18,793 bases of DNA from an uncultured Lachnospiraceae bacterium (GTDB lineage Bacteria > Bacillota_A > Clostridia > Lachnospirales > Lachnospiraceae), in NCBI GenBank assembly GCA_910587495.1, contig CAJUMT010000048.1:1-18793 (forward strand), read 5' to 3'. Shown here in pieces: positions 4,309 through 11,343 of the stretch. Both the position numbers and the translations under genes were made by a program. The notes under the pieces were generated by a model. The model was not told the DNA's origin, made no database searches, and saw only the letters and a program-made list of their open reading frames with translations. Every line of letters starts with the position of its first letter. Position 1 is the stretch's first letter.

Positions 4309-6897
4309 TTATACTCCTTTCGTGCGGATCACAAGTCCGCCTGCTTCCTGATCCACTACGAGCACGCTTCCGGCCTGTACCTGGCCGGCCAGAATATATT
4401 TTGCCGTCATTGTCTCCACATATTTCTGAATATAGCGTTTCAAAGGCCGCGCACCATAGACAGGATCATAACCATTTTCTACAATATACGCTTTTGCCCC
4501 GTCTGTCAACTCCAGGGAAAGTTCTTTTTCTGCCAGCCGCAAGTTCAGATCATTAAGCAACAAATCCACAATATGCCCAATATCGTCTTTTGTCAATGGT
4601 TTGAACAGAATAGTTTCATCCAAACGATTTAAAAATTCCGGGCGGAAATGGCTGCGCAGTTCATCCATCACACGATTCTCGCACTCCGGACGAATATTTC
4701 CCTGTTCGTCAATACCATCCAACAGATAGGAGGAACCAATATTGGAGGTCATGATCAAGATGGTATTTTTAAAATCCACAGTTCTTCCTTGGGAATCAGT
4801 TATTCTTCCGTCATCCAGTACCTGCAAAAGCACGTTAAACACATCCGGATGGGCTTTTTCCACCTCATCAAAAAGCACTACCGAATAAGGACGTCTGCGT
4901 ACTGCCTCCGTCAACTGGCCGCCTTCTTCATAGCCCACATATCCGGGAGGCGCTCCAATCAGACGGGACACGGAATATTTCTCCATATATTCGCTCATAT
5001 CAATTCGAACCATATTCTGCTCATCATCGAACAAACTGGCTGCCAGCGTCTTGGCAAGCTCTGTCTTACCCACGCCGGTGGGACCTAAGAACAGAAAAGA
5101 GCCAATGGGCTTCCCTGGATCTTTGATGCCCGCCTTGGAACGGATAATTGCGTCGGTTACTTTCTGCACGCCTTCTTCCTGTCCGATCACACGCTTATGC
5201 AACTCTTCATCCAGATGAAGGGTTTTATTCCTTTCGCTCTCCGTAAGCTTTGCCACGGGGATACCGGTCCAGCGGGAAATGATCCGGGCGATCTCCTCGT
5301 CCGTCACGCTCTCGTGTACCAGGGAAAGATCCTGATTTTTAACCTTTTCCTCTTCCTCGGAAAGCTGTTTTTGCAGTTGGGGAAGCTGCCCGTACTGAAG
5401 CTGTGCGGCTTTCTCCAGGTCATATCCTTGCTGCGCTGCCTGGATCTGCTTGTTCACACTTTCGATCTCTTCCCGAAGCCGGCTTAAGCGTTCCACAGAA
5501 TGTTTCTCATCGTCCCACTGGGCTTTTTTGTTATTAAATTCATCCCGCAGTTCAGCCAGCTCTTTTTGGAGAGATTCCAGGCGATCCTGGCTTAAGCGGT
5601 CAGTCTCTTTCTTAAGCGCCGCTTCCTCAATCTCCAACTGCAGCACCTTTCTGCGCAATTCATCTAGTTCCGTCGGCATAGAATCCAGTTCTGTCTTGAT
5701 CAGCGCACAGGCCTCGTCCACCAGGTCGATGGCTTTATCCGGCAGGAAACGCTCAGATATATAACGATGAGACAGAGCCGCCGCAGAAACCAGGGCAGAA
5801 TCCGTGATCTTTACGCCATGAAAAACTTCATAGCGTTCTTTTAAGCCTCTTAAGATCGAGATCGTGTCTTCCACCGTCGGTTCATCCACCAGCACCTGCT
5901 GGAATCTTCGTTCCAGCGCCGCGTCTTTCTCAATATACTGTCTGTACTCGTCCAGCGTCGTTGCGCCGATACAATGCAGTTCACCCCGGGCCAGCAAAGG
6001 CTTTAACATGTTTCCCGCGTCCATGGCCCCATCCGTCTTGCCTGCACCTACAATCAGGTGCAGCTCGTCGATAAACAGGATGATACGTCCTTCGCTTTTG
6101 CGCACTTCTTCCAGAACTGCTTTTAAGCGTTCCTCAAACTCGCCCCGGTATTTGGCTCCTGCTACCAAAGCGCCCATATCCAACGCAAAAACACTTTTAT
6201 CTTTCAATCCTTCCGGCACATCTCCCCGAACAATCCTCTGCGCCAGTCCTTCCACCACGGCTGTCTTACCCACGCCCGGCTCGCCGATCAGCACCGGATT
6301 ATTTTTGGTCTTTCTTGACAGTATACGGATCACATTGCGAATTTCCGCATCCCTTCCGATGACTGGATCAAGCTTCTGCTCCCTGGCACGTTCCACCAGA
6401 TCATAGCCGTATTTATTTAAAGTATCATACGTCGCCTCCGGGTTATCACTGGTTACCCGCTGGTTGCCGCGGACCGTAGAGAGCGCCTGTAAAAAGCGGT
6501 CTCGAGTAATACCATTTTCCTTAAAAAAAGTTTTCATAGACGGACTTGGATTGTCCAAAAGAGATAAGAACAAATGCTCCACAGAGACATACTCGTCCCC
6601 CATCCGCTTTGCTTCATCCTCCGCACTGACCAGCGCCCGGTTCAGATACTGCCCCACATAGGGCTGCCCGCCGGATACTTTCACCCTTTTATGCAGTGCT
6701 TCCTCTGCTCTTTCCTTAAATAAAGTGCTGTCTATGTCCATCTTGGCAATCAGTCTGGCGATCAGGCTCTCATCCTGGGTCAACAGGCTGTAAAGCAGAT
6801 GCTCCTGCTCAATCTCCTGGTTCCCGTATTCCAGAGCCACTTTCTCCAGGTCATTCACAGCCTGGACAGATTTCTGCGTAAATTTCTGAAAATTCAT
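4309..6897 (-). CDS. clpB: ATP-dependent chaperone ClpB (disaggregase)
   Basis: ClpB is a cytosolic hexameric AAA+ protein that, with DnaK, pulls polypeptides out of aggregates. The 862-residue length is typical. In order: the Clp N-domain (about 1-145, starting MNFQKFTQKSVQAVNDLEKVA); the first ATPase domain with GEPGVGKT (205-212), pore tyrosine in KYRG (249-252) and ILFIDE (273-278); a long coiled-coil middle domain (about 410-525) that separates ClpB from ClpC/ClpA; and the second ATPase domain with GPTGVGKT (605-612), GYVG (652-655) and VVLFDE (673-678). I chose the start at 6897, where AGGAGG sits 6 bases upstream. A longer frame to 7023 only reads through the promoter and CIRCE. HrcA repression is expected from the operator. 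The DUF4250 gene follows one base after the stop. Confidence 0.97.
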   Translation of the reverse strand: MNFQKFTQKSVQAVNDLEKVALEYGNQEIEQEHLLYSLLTQDESLIARLIAKMDIDSTLFKERAEEALHKRVKVSGGQPYVGQYLNRALVSAEDEAKRMGDEYVSVEHLFLSLLDNPSPSMKTFFKENGITRDRFLQALSTVRGNQRVTSDNPEATYDTLNKYGYDLVERAREQKLDPVIGRDAEIRNVIRILSRKTKNNPVLIGEPGVGKTAVVEGLAQRIVRGDVPEGLKDKSVFALDMGALVAGAKYRGEFEERLKAVLEEVRKSEGRIILFIDELHLIVGAGKTDGAMDAGNMLKPLLARGELHCIGATTLDEYRQYIEKDAALERRFQQVLVDEPTVEDTISILRGLKERYEVFHGVKITDSALVSAAALSHRYISERFLPDKAIDLVDEACALIKTELDSMPTELDELRRKVLQLEIEEAALKKETDRLSQDRLESLQKELAELRDEFNNKKAQWDDEKHSVERLSRLREEIESVNKQIQAAQQGYDLEKAAQLQYGQLPQLQKQLSEEEEKVKNQDLSLVHESVTDEEIARIISRWTGIPVAKLTESERNKTLHLDEELHKRVIGQEEGVQKVTDAIIRSKAGIKDPGKPIGSFLFLGPTGVGKTELAKTLAASLFDDEQNMVRIDMSEYMEKYSVSRLIGAPPGYVGYEEGGQLTEAVRRRPYSVVLFDEVEKAHPDVFNVLLQVLDDGRITDSQGRTVDFKNTILIMTSNIGSSYLLDGIDEQGNIRPECENRVMDELRSHFRPEFLNRLDETILFKPLTKDDIGHIVDLLLNDLNLRLAEKELSLELTDGAKAYIVENGYDPVYGARPLKRYIQKYVETMTAKYILAGQVQAGSVLVVDQEAGGLVIRTKGV

Positions 6898-6940
6898 ATA
6901 GCGCCTCCTGGTAATTATCATATTTACTTGTTCTATGTCA

Positions 6941-6969
6941 AATATAACACCAGTTGTTAGCAATGTCAA
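6941..6969 (-). promoter_or_regulatory. Sigma-A promoter of clpB
   Basis: A perfect TTGACA (6969-6964) and TATATT (6946-6941) are separated by 17 bases on the minus strand. The -35 box overlaps the CIRCE element, so operator binding would block polymerase. Confidence 0.9.
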
Positions 6970-6983
6970 GAGTTGAGTGCTAA
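6957..6983. promoter_or_regulatory. CIRCE element (HrcA operator) in front of clpB
   Basis: The arms TTAGCAATG (6957-6965) and GAGTGCTAA (6975-6983) flank a 9-base spacer, compared with the consensus TTAGCACTC-N9-GAGTGCTAA. One arm is perfect and the other has 6 of 9 consensus bases. HrcA binds this element and represses heat-shock genes; in many Firmicutes it marks groESL and dnaK, and in some also clpB. Confidence 0.9.
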
Positions 6984-7013
6984 TTTTTTTGAGTCCGTTA
7001 AAATTTGACTTTC

Positions 7014-7042
7014 TTGCACACAATTAGAAACCATGTTACAAT
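7014..7042 (+). promoter_or_regulatory. Promoter of the Uma2-family gene
   Basis: TTGCAC (7014-7019) and TACAAT (7037-7042) are 17 bases apart, with TGT just before the -10 box (extended -10). Transcription would start near 7049, with a leader of about 20 bases. It diverges from the clpB promoter and does not overlap the CIRCE element. Confidence 0.75.
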
Positions 7043-7068
7043 GAAACTATAACAGAAAGGAGAATCCT

Positions 7069-7626
7069 ATGTCCGAAGCATTAGCCCCTGCAAACAATTA
7101 TACCGAAGAAGACTATTACAACACCCCTGAAAATGTCAGAGCCGAACTGATCGACGGCCAGTTTTATTATATGGCATCTCCCAGTAGAGTACACCAGGAA
7201 ATACTGATGGAGCTTTCCGGAACTATCCGTGATTACATCAAATCTAAAAAAGGTTCCTGCAAAGTCTACCCCGCCCCCTTTGCAGTCAAACTGTTTGAAG
7301 ACGACAACAAGACCGTAGTAGAGCCGGATATCAGCATAATCTGCGACCCAAACAAACTGACAGACCGGGGCTGTACCGGGGCACCGGACTGGATTATAGA
7401 AATCATCTCCCCCAGTACCTCCAGCCATGACTATGTACGCAAACTGAACCTTTACATGGATGCCGGCGTGAAAGAGTACTGGATTGTGGATCCTATAGAG
7501 CAAAAAATATTCGTATACTTTCTCGAAGAAGATAAATTTAAAGTCAAATCCTATACCTTCCAGGACAAGTTAAAAGCCAATATCTATGAGGATCTGTGGA
7601 TTGACTTTGCAGGTCTGGGACTGTGA
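7069..7626 (+). CDS. Uma2-family (DUF820) PD-(D/E)XK nuclease-fold protein
   Basis: This 185-residue protein is the usual length for the Uma2 family. The N-terminal part reads YTEEDYYNTPENVRAELIDG. The nuclease-like core has VEPDISI (acidic D87), DWIIEIISPSTSSHD (E111 and the SPST signature at 114-117) and RKLNLYMDAGVKEYWIVDP (K125, then the Y-x-x-x-G-V-x-E-Y-W-I-V-D-P pattern). These positions match a PD-(D/E)XK active site, so it may cut DNA, but the biological role of the family is unknown. AGAAAGGAG lies 7 bases before the ATG. It has its own promoter, divergent from clpB, and shares a bidirectional terminator with glnS, so it is a single-gene unit inserted among housekeeping genes. No partner methylase or toxin/antitoxin is adjacent. 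Confidence 0.88.
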   Translation: MSEALAPANNYTEEDYYNTPENVRAELIDGQFYYMASPSRVHQEILMELSGTIRDYIKSKKGSCKVYPAPFAVKLFEDDNKTVVEPDISIICDPNKLTDRGCTGAPDWIIEIISPSTSSHDYVRKLNLYMDAGVKEYWIVDPIEQKIFVYFLEEDKFKVKSYTFQDKLKANIYEDLWIDFAGLGL

Positions 7627-7683
7627 GCTTTTTCTTTGGAGGCTCTTTTCATAACCACCTTCTCCAGGCCGTTCATAATCATT

Positions 7684-7730
7684 AAAAAGTGCCGTACGCC
7701 TTATTCATTTAAGGCTGCACGGCACTTTTT
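7684..7730. terminator. Bidirectional terminator between the Uma2 gene and glnS
   Basis: AAAAAGTGCCGT (7684-7695) pairs perfectly with ACGGCACTTTTT (7719-7730). Inside, GCCTT and AAGGC form a second helix. A-runs on one side and T-runs on the other give a U-tract in both directions, serving the two convergent genes. Confidence 0.93.
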
Positions 7731-7742
7731 ACTATTTGTATC

Positions 7743-9401
7743 CTATTTTAACTTAAACGAACTCTTAAGCGACACGATCCGGTTAAACACCGGCGCATCT
7801 TCTTTTGAGTCTTTGGCGTCCACACAGAAGAAGCCGTTTCTCACAAACTGGAAGCTTTCGTAAGCCTTTGCTCCTTTAAGCCCCGGCTCCAGCTTTGCAT
7901 GAGCAATCTTTAAGGAGTCCGGGTTAATGTTCATACTGCCGTCTTCATTATAAACACCTTTTTCTTCGTCGATCAGATTTTCATATAAACGCACCTCGGC
8001 GTCTATGGCACAGGCAGCCGGTACCCAGTGGATCGTTCCTTTTACTTTTCTTCCGGTAAAACCGCTTCCCGCCTTTGTCTCCGGATCGTAGGTGCAGTGT
8101 ACCTCCGTTACTTTCCCGGAATCGTCTTTTACAAAACTTACGCACTTTACAAAATAGGCATGCATCAGGCGCACCTCATTGCCTAGGAACAGACGAAAAT
8201 ATTTTTTCGGCGGATCCTCCATAAAGTCCTCACGTTCGATATAAAGTTCTTTTCCAAAAGGAATCTTCCTGTTGCCAAGCGCCTCATTCTCCAGGTTATT
8301 GGCCGCATCCAGATATTCAATCTGGTCTTCCGGATAGTTGTCGATTACCAGTTTGATCGGGTCCAATACTGCCATCATACGGGATTTCTTCATCTTTAAG
8401 TCTTCTCTGATGCAGTATTCCAGCATGGCATAATCTACAGAACTCTGGCTCTTGGAAACGCCGCAAAGTTCCACGAACATCTGGATAGACTCTGGCGTAA
8501 AGCCTCTGCGGCGAAGCGCTGAAATAGATACCAGGCGCGGGTCGTCCCAGCCGTCCACGATGCCGTCTTCCACCAGCTTTTTAATATATCTCTTACCTGT
8601 CACCACATTGGTCAGGTACAGCTTGGCAAATTCAATCTGGCGGGGCGGATTGGGGTAAGCAAGTTCTTTTACGACCCAGTCATAAAGAGGACGGTGGTCT
8701 TCAAATTCCAACGTGCAGATCGAGTGGGTAATCCCTTCTATGGCGTCCTCAATAGGATGGGCAAAATCATACATAGGATAGATGCACCATGCGTCCCCGG
8801 TATTATGATGGCTCATATGGGCTACCCGGTAGATGACCGGATCCCGCATATTCATATTGGGGGAAGCCATATCAATCTTCGCACGGAGTACTTTTTCCCC
8901 GTCTCCATAGACGCCGTTTTTCATATTTTCAAACAATTCCAGGTTTTCTTCCACGCTTCTGTCCCTGTAAGGGCTGTTCTTTCCCGGTTCGGTCAGCGTT
9001 CCACGATATTCACGGATCTGCGCTGCCGTCAGATCACAGACATATGCCTTTCCCTTTTTGATCAGCGTCACGGCTGCCTCGTACATCTGCTGGAAATAAT
9101 CAGAAGCAAAAAACAGCCTGTCCTCCCAGTCAGCGCCCAACCACTGAATATCTCTTTTGATAGCGTCCACAAATTCCGTCTTTTCCTTGGTGGGATTTGT
9201 ATCGTCAAAACGCATATTGAACTTGCCGCCGTATTTTTTCGCAAGTCCGTAATTTAAAAGGATCGACTTGGCATGCCCGATGTGCAGATAACCGTTAGGC
9301 TCCGGAGGAAAACGAGTATGCACTGTATCATATACGCCTTCTGCCAGATCCTTATCAATCTCTATCTCAATAAAATTTTTGGAAATAACCTCATTCTCCA
9401 T
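7743..9401 (-). CDS. glnS: Glutaminyl-tRNA synthetase
   Basis: This class I synthetase of 552 residues (E. coli enzyme about 554) attaches glutamine to tRNA-Gln. The N-terminal catalytic fold has RFPPEPNGYLHIGHAKSI with HIGH at 40-43, then MRFDDTNP (63-70), CIYPMYDFAHPIEDAIEGITHSICTLEFEDHRPLYDW (206-242) and GWDDPRLVSISALRRRGF (284-301). The C-terminal anticodon-binding beta-barrels follow (KGTIHWVPA, and FQFVRNGFFCVD near the end). The length and the GlnRS-specific HSICTLEFEDHR and KVKGTIHW blocks argue against GluRS. Where most GlnRS have V-M-S-K-R, this one reads V-T-G-K-R (267-271): the lysine is kept but MS is not. GAGGAGG is 8 bases before the ATG. A tRNA-Thr gene and a terminator-like hairpin lie immediately upstream, with no room for a separate promoter between them. 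Confidence 0.96.
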   Translation of the reverse strand: MENEVISKNFIEIEIDKDLAEGVYDTVHTRFPPEPNGYLHIGHAKSILLNYGLAKKYGGKFNMRFDDTNPTKEKTEFVDAIKRDIQWLGADWEDRLFFASDYFQQMYEAAVTLIKKGKAYVCDLTAAQIREYRGTLTEPGKNSPYRDRSVEENLELFENMKNGVYGDGEKVLRAKIDMASPNMNMRDPVIYRVAHMSHHNTGDAWCIYPMYDFAHPIEDAIEGITHSICTLEFEDHRPLYDWVVKELAYPNPPRQIEFAKLYLTNVVTGKRYIKKLVEDGIVDGWDDPRLVSISALRRRGFTPESIQMFVELCGVSKSQSSVDYAMLEYCIREDLKMKKSRMMAVLDPIKLVIDNYPEDQIEYLDAANNLENEALGNRKIPFGKELYIEREDFMEDPPKKYFRLFLGNEVRLMHAYFVKCVSFVKDDSGKVTEVHCTYDPETKAGSGFTGRKVKGTIHWVPAACAIDAEVRLYENLIDEEKGVYNEDGSMNINPDSLKIAHAKLEPGLKGAKAYESFQFVRNGFFCVDAKDSKEDAPVFNRIVSLKSSFKLK

Positions 9402-9420
9402 AACAGAGTCCTCCTCACGA

Positions 9421-9470
9421 AGCTTTTGAAAAAAGCGGAAATTCCACAGGAATCTCCGCTTTCAAAAGCT
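9421..9470 (-). terminator. Terminator-like hairpin between tRNA-Thr and glnS
   Basis: On the minus strand AAGCGGA-G-ATTCC (9461-9449 region), a 3-base loop and the matching arm (9445-9433) give a 12-bp stem with one mismatch, ending in six T's (9434-9429). An outer helix AGCTTTTGA/TCAAAAGCT (9470-9462 with 9429-9421) can enclose it. The 5' side of this outer helix includes the last bases of the tRNA. It lies directly before the glnS SD. Confidence 0.85.
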
Positions 9471-9539
9471 GCTGACGGGAATCGGACCCGTGACCTCCGC
9501 ACTACCAATGCGACGCTCTACCGACTGAGCCACAGCAGC
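9467..9539 (-). tRNA. tRNA-Thr, anticodon GGU
   Basis: The 73-base minus-strand cloverleaf comprises acceptor GCTGCTG/CAGCAGC, D-stem GCTC/GAGC, anticodon stem TCGCA/TGCGG with loop TTGGTAG (anticodon GGT at 9506-9504), and T-stem ACGGG/CCCGT with loop TCCGATT. The discriminator is U (9467). CCA is not encoded. It reads ACC (and ACU) codons and has the anticodon and discriminator that the thrS T-box in this window requires. Confidence 0.97.
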
Positions 9540-9570
9540 TTGTTCTGTCGCTTTCATCCGCGACTTGATT

Positions 9571-9599
9571 ATAATATCACAATCACTTTTTTGTGTCAA
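9571..9599 (-). promoter_or_regulatory. Promoter of tRNA-Thr (and probably glnS)
   Basis: TTGACA (9599-9594) and TATTAT (9576-9571) are 17 bases apart. The -35 box lies within the last codons of sigH. The tRNA starts about 25 bases after the expected start point. The TATTATAAT run at the -10 is the same as in the tRNA-Met promoter at 15092. Confidence 0.88.
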
Positions 9600-10173
9600 T
9601 ATCTTTTTGGACTTTATCCAACTTTTTTTTCAATCTCTGAATAGAATTATCGACAGCTTTCTCATTTTTCCCGATCACTGCAGCGATCTGGCTGTAACTC
9701 CTTCCTTCCAGATACAGTTCCAGCACCAGCTTTTCCATATCACTTAGCTTTCTGTGAATCTGATCATAACGGTTTTCTAAGTTCTCCTGGTCGATCAAAA
9801 GCTCTTCCGGATTTGGTTCCAGAGAAAGATACGGTTCCTCATCCAGCGGTACATAAGCATTTAAAGGCTCATGCTTTTTCCGTTTGGAAGCCTGTACCGC
9901 CGTATACATCTGCCGCATAACGCACAGTTCCGCAAAAGTATAAAAAGCTCCGTCCTCAGCACGATAACTGCGGACAGCCTTAAAAAGCCCGATCATCCCC
10001 TCCTGGATCAGATCGTCGTTCTCTCCGCCGATCAAATACATGGTACGGGCCTGCTTTTTTACCAACGGCTTATATTTATTCAGGAGATACTCCATGATAT
10101 CTGTCTCTCCTGCCCGAAGTCTCTCAATCAGATCTTTATCAGGCAAGTCTTTATATTTTTCATTTGCACCCAT
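9583..10173 (-). CDS. sigH: RNA polymerase sigma factor SigH (sigma-30)
   Basis: This 196-residue sigma-70-family factor is slightly shorter than Bacillus SigH (about 218). Region 2 includes LLNKYKPLVKKQARTMYLIGGENDDLIQEGMIGLFKAVRSY (30-70) followed by FYTFAELCVMRQMYTAVQASKRKKH, the -10 recognition part. Region 4 is METEKLVLELYLEGRSYSQIAAVIGKNEKAVDNSIQRLKKKL-like (about 145-185), with the helix-turn-helix at SQIAAVIGKNEKAVDNSIQR. In Bacillus it directs early sporulation and stationary-phase genes. Its place right after rlmB is conserved with Bacillus, where yacP lies between; here yacP is missing. It overlaps the rlmB 3' end by 14 bases, and GAGGATG upstream gives the SD. No promoter of its own is seen, so it is likely expressed from the cysE transcript. 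Whether this organism sporulates cannot be told from here. Confidence 0.93.
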   Translation of the reverse strand: MGANEKYKDLPDKDLIERLRAGETDIMEYLLNKYKPLVKKQARTMYLIGGENDDLIQEGMIGLFKAVRSYRAEDGAFYTFAELCVMRQMYTAVQASKRKKHEPLNAYVPLDEEPYLSLEPNPEELLIDQENLENRYDQIHRKLSDMEKLVLELYLEGRSYSQIAAVIGKNEKAVDNSIQRLKKKLDKVQKDIDTKK

Positions 10174-10915
10174 TTAAACTCATCCTCTGCCGTACAATTT
10201 CATAGGCCAGAACGCCTGCGGCAACCGACGCGTTTAAAGAGTCTATGTCCCCCCTCATAGGAATAGCCGCGGTAAAATCACATTTTTCTTTCACCAGGCG
10301 GCTGATGCCTTCACCCTCGTTCCCGATCACAAGCCCGATGGGTCCTTTTAAGTCCAGGCTGTACATCACGGCGCCGTCCATATCCGCGCAGACAAACCAC
10401 AGGCCTTTTTCTTTCAGCTCTTCTATGGTCGTTCCCAAGTTCGTCACTTTCGCCACCGGCGTGTAATTTAAAGCGCCTGCGGAAGCCTTTGCCACCGTGG
10501 CGGTAAGTCCGACTGCCCTGCGTTTAGGAATAATCACCCCATGAGCGCCTGCCAGATTTGCCGTCCGGATGATGGCCCCCAGGTTATGGGGATCTTCAAT
10601 ATTGTCCAGAAGGACGAGAAAGGGCGGCTCGTTCTTTTCCTCGGCAAGTTTTAAAATATCTTCCACTTCCGCGTATGCATAGGCGGCAGCCAACGCGATC
10701 ACACCCTGATGCTTCCCGGTTTTCGACATTTGATCCAGACGCTCTTTTTTCACAAAATCTATCAGCACATTACCCTTTTTAGCTTCCCGAAGTATGCTGT
10801 TCACCGGTCCGTCCTGACAGCCTTTTAAGACGTACAGTCTGTCTATGGTCTTCCCTGAGCGGAAAGCTTCCATAACTGCATTACGGCCTTCTAATGTCAT
10901 CTCCTCGTATCTCAT
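10160..10915 (-). CDS. rlmB: 23S rRNA (guanosine-2'-O-)-methyltransferase RlmB (TrmH family)
   Basis: This SPOUT-class methyltransferase of 251 residues is typical in length; RlmB methylates the ribose of G2251 (E. coli number) in the peptidyl-transferase loop using S-adenosylmethionine. The N-terminal substrate-binding domain begins LEGRNAVMEAFRSGKTIDRLYV and includes KHQGVIALAAAY. The three knot motifs are present: VLLDNIEDPHNLGAIIRTA (101-119), GLVIGNEGEGI (194-204) and IPMRGDIDSLNASVAAGVLAYE (218-239). AGGAGG is 6 bases before the ATG. It overlaps mrnC by 4 bases (ATGA) and sigH by 14, so the three are translationally coupled. Another TrmH paralogue is possible, but gene order supports RlmB. 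Confidence 0.93.
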   Translation of the reverse strand: MRYEEMTLEGRNAVMEAFRSGKTIDRLYVLKGCQDGPVNSILREAKKGNVLIDFVKKERLDQMSKTGKHQGVIALAAAYAYAEVEDILKLAEEKNEPPFLVLLDNIEDPHNLGAIIRTANLAGAHGVIIPKRRAVGLTATVAKASAGALNYTPVAKVTNLGTTIEELKEKGLWFVCADMDGAVMYSLDLKGPIGLVIGNEGEGISRLVKEKCDFTAAIPMRGDIDSLNASVAAGVLAYEIVRQRMSLNGCK

Positions 10916-11343
10916 GGCGTTCCTCCTGTCTTATCCATCCCCAGTTTGATCAGATCAATCATACGAGCTGTCTGCCCCGTCAGGTACAGATATCCCATCA
11001 ACGCTTCAAACCCCGTGGCATGACGGTAGTCATGCACCGTGGCGTGTTTGGCCATGGTGGATGTCCTGGCGTTTCGCCCCCGCTTAAACACCTGCGTCTC
11101 TTCTTCTGTCAGCTCATCCCGGACGGCAAAGATCAATTCCGCCTGGGCGGAAGCCTTCACATACCTGCTGGCTTTTTTATGAAGCGCATCCGCCTGCCGG
11201 TTTCCCTGTCCCACCAGGATCGTGCGGATAATCAACTCATAGATACCATCCCCTATATACGCCAGCACAAGCGGCGAATAGGTCTTTATATCCACGTCAG
11301 GAAGAGCAAATGTTTCTTTTAAATATTTTATGCTCTCTTCCAT
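10912..11343 (-). CDS. mrnC: Mini-ribonuclease 3 (Mini-III)
   Basis: This 143-residue RNase III-like protein lacks a double-stranded RNA-binding domain. In Bacillus it trims 23S rRNA precursors, which fits its position beside rlmB. The RNase III signature reads SPLVLAYIGDGIYELIIRTIL (23-43), with the expected catalytic Asp32. The second acidic cluster is in ATGFEALMGYLYLTGQ (108-123), with Glu112. The K-A-S-x-Y-V-K-A-x-A-Q and RGRNA motifs are also typical. GAAGGAG lies a few bases before the ATG, inside the cysS 3' end, and the two genes overlap by 16 bases. Confidence 0.94.
   Translation of the reverse strand: MEESIKYLKETFALPDVDIKTYSPLVLAYIGDGIYELIIRTILVGQGNRQADALHKKASRYVKASAQAELIFAVRDELTEEETQVFKRGRNARTSTMAKHATVHDYRHATGFEALMGYLYLTGQTARMIDLIKLGMDKTGGTP

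Noticed and set aside
6898..7023. Longer N-terminus for ClpB
   Set aside because: The extra 42 residues would be encoded by the promoter and CIRCE, while a good SD and the conserved start MNFQKFTQ lie at 6897.
6900..7060. CtsR operator near clpB
   Set aside because: No GGTCAAA direct repeats; the CIRCE element explains the regulation.
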